A stretch of DNA of 64,000 bases. Origin: Rhizophagus clarus. Taxonomy: Eukaryota > Glomeromycota > Glomeromycetes > Glomerales > Glomeraceae. How positions within the stretch are numbered: position 1 is the stretch's first letter; each line of letters starts with the position of its first letter. Location of the stretch: positions 682,001 through 746,000 of the forward strand of contig BLAL01000356.1 in the NCBI GenBank assembly GCA_015698045.1, in the 5' to 3' direction. Position numbers and translations under genes: made by a program. The notes under the pieces were generated by a model, which worked only from the letters and a program-made list of their open reading frames with translations, was not told the origin of the DNA and searched no databases. Positions 63,100 to 64,000 of the stretch are shown piece after piece.

Positions 63100-64000
63100 T
63101 TTTGTGGTGTTGCCAAACAAAAAGCATGACCTGACTTTTAGAATTAAGGTAAGGGAGGGTGGGAAGTTTTTTTCTTTGTTTTTTAACTAATTAATTAATT
63201 ATTTTTTTTTTTACTTTTTGTAGTGTTGCCAGATGAAAAGTACGACCAGACTTTTGAAATTAAGGTAAGGGAGGGTAAGAAAGTATTTTTTGGTGTTTTT
63301 TTAACTAATTAATTAATTATTTTTTTTTATTTTTTTGTAGTGTTGCCAGATGAAAGGTACGACCAGACTTTTGGAATTAAGGTAAGGGAGGGGTTGGGGG
63401 AGGTGTTTCGTTGTTTTTTTTTAACTAATTACCGTATTCTTCCGATTTTAAGCACCACATTTTTGAAGGAAAATTCCGGCTAAAGTTGGGGGTGGTGCCT
63501 AAATTCGGAAGTATTTTTTTTTACTTAAAATTCTTTTTTTTTCACATTTTTACACATCGGAATTTTTGTACTTGTGTATCCCAATAATTTTTTATCGTGT
63601 TCTATATATATAATTGCGAAATTGCGATGATACATGATGAAAGAGAAATTGAAATGATGAATTGTAAATAAAGTTTATTTTGAATAAAATATGAAATTTA
63701 ATAAAGAAAAATTAAAATCTGAGGTGGTGCTTATTTTTGTTTTTCAAGTATTTTGGTCAAAAGTCGGGGTGGTGCTTAAATTCGGGTGGTGCTTAAAATC
63801 GGGAGAATACGGTAATTAATTATTTTTATTTTTATTTTTTGTAGTGTTGCCGGATGAAAGGCATGACCGGACTTTTGGAATTAAGGTAAGGAAGGAGGGA
63901 TTGGCGAGGTATTTCGTTATTTTTTTTAATTAATTAAGTATTAACTTTTTTTTTACTTTTTGTAGTGTTGCCAGACGAAAAGCACGACCAGACTTTTGGA
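63100..64000. repeat. Tandem array of ~118-120 base units (array C), to window end
   Basis: The core TGTTGCCAGATGAAAAGTAC, then GACCAGACTTTTGxAATTAAGG, recurs at about 63103, 63223, 63341, 63845 and 63965. Cores are separated by T-runs and AACTAATTAATTAATTA. The gap between the third and fourth units holds a MITE. The core is the inverse of arrays A and B. Confidence 0.88.
63432..63812. mobile_element. MITE (381 bases) nested in array C, TA duplication
   Basis: The left end CCGTATTCTTCCGATTTTAA continues GCACCAC. The reverse complement of the right end is CCGTATTCTCCCGATTTTAA with the same continuation. TA lies on each side. Removing the element plus one TA restores AACTAATTAATTAATTATTT, the sequence found in intact array units. 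There is no significant ORF. Confidence 0.88.

Overview
The window looks like a gene-poor, repeat-rich piece of an early-diverging fungal genome, most likely an arbuscular mycorrhizal fungus (Glomeromycotina, Rhizophagus-like). The evidence is the extreme AT content, short spliceosomal introns of about 65-100 bases, a PP1 phosphatase with fungal sequence features, and the mix of Plavaka-type, Tc1/mariner, pogo/Tigger and LINE elements. The genus assignment is inference; no rRNA or other marker is present.

Layout. 0.4-6 kb holds a tandem array, a broken small Myb/SANT-like gene (minus strand), several short repeats and a decayed pogo/Tigger transposase. 6-15 kb is almost gene-free and carries a MITE, a terminal-inverted-repeat element built around 190-base tandem units, a decayed ORF and a GATATC-rich array. 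15.3-18.8 kb is a five-exon Plavaka-type transposase interrupted by one stop codon. 20-24 kb has three small spliced genes on the plus strand: an acidic unknown, a Myb/SANT-like protein and a basic coiled-coil protein. 24-31 kb is repeats and low-complexity DNA. 31.6-36.4 kb is the one ordinary gene island: PP1 catalytic subunit (6 exons), a PEX26-like peroxin (3 exons) and a DUF952 protein. 37-41 kb is MITEs, a long palindrome and tandem arrays.

41.3-50.3 kb is a nested structure. An 8.15-kb LINE with 19-base target duplications, plus a 0.2-kb truncated tail, sits antisense inside what was an ~87-base first intron of an otherwise intact four-exon Myb/SANT-like gene. 52.6-56.0 kb is a complete 3.42-kb Tc1/mariner element with inverted repeats and TA duplications. 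It encodes an apparently intact DD34E transposase and, divergently oriented, a 521-residue accessory protein with a Cys-rich N terminus and a SAM-like C terminus. 56.5-62.6 kb is a second, decayed LINE split by a minisatellite and an interstitial TTAGGG tract. The window ends in another copy of the tandem array with a nested MITE.

Three themes tie the window together: a small Myb/SANT-like family present three times with conserved intron positions; non-autonomous elements with TATA or TA duplications; and one tandem-repeat family found at three places, twice next to the same palindromic element. Splice sites were read by eye and checked by reading frame and phase; no homology search was run.
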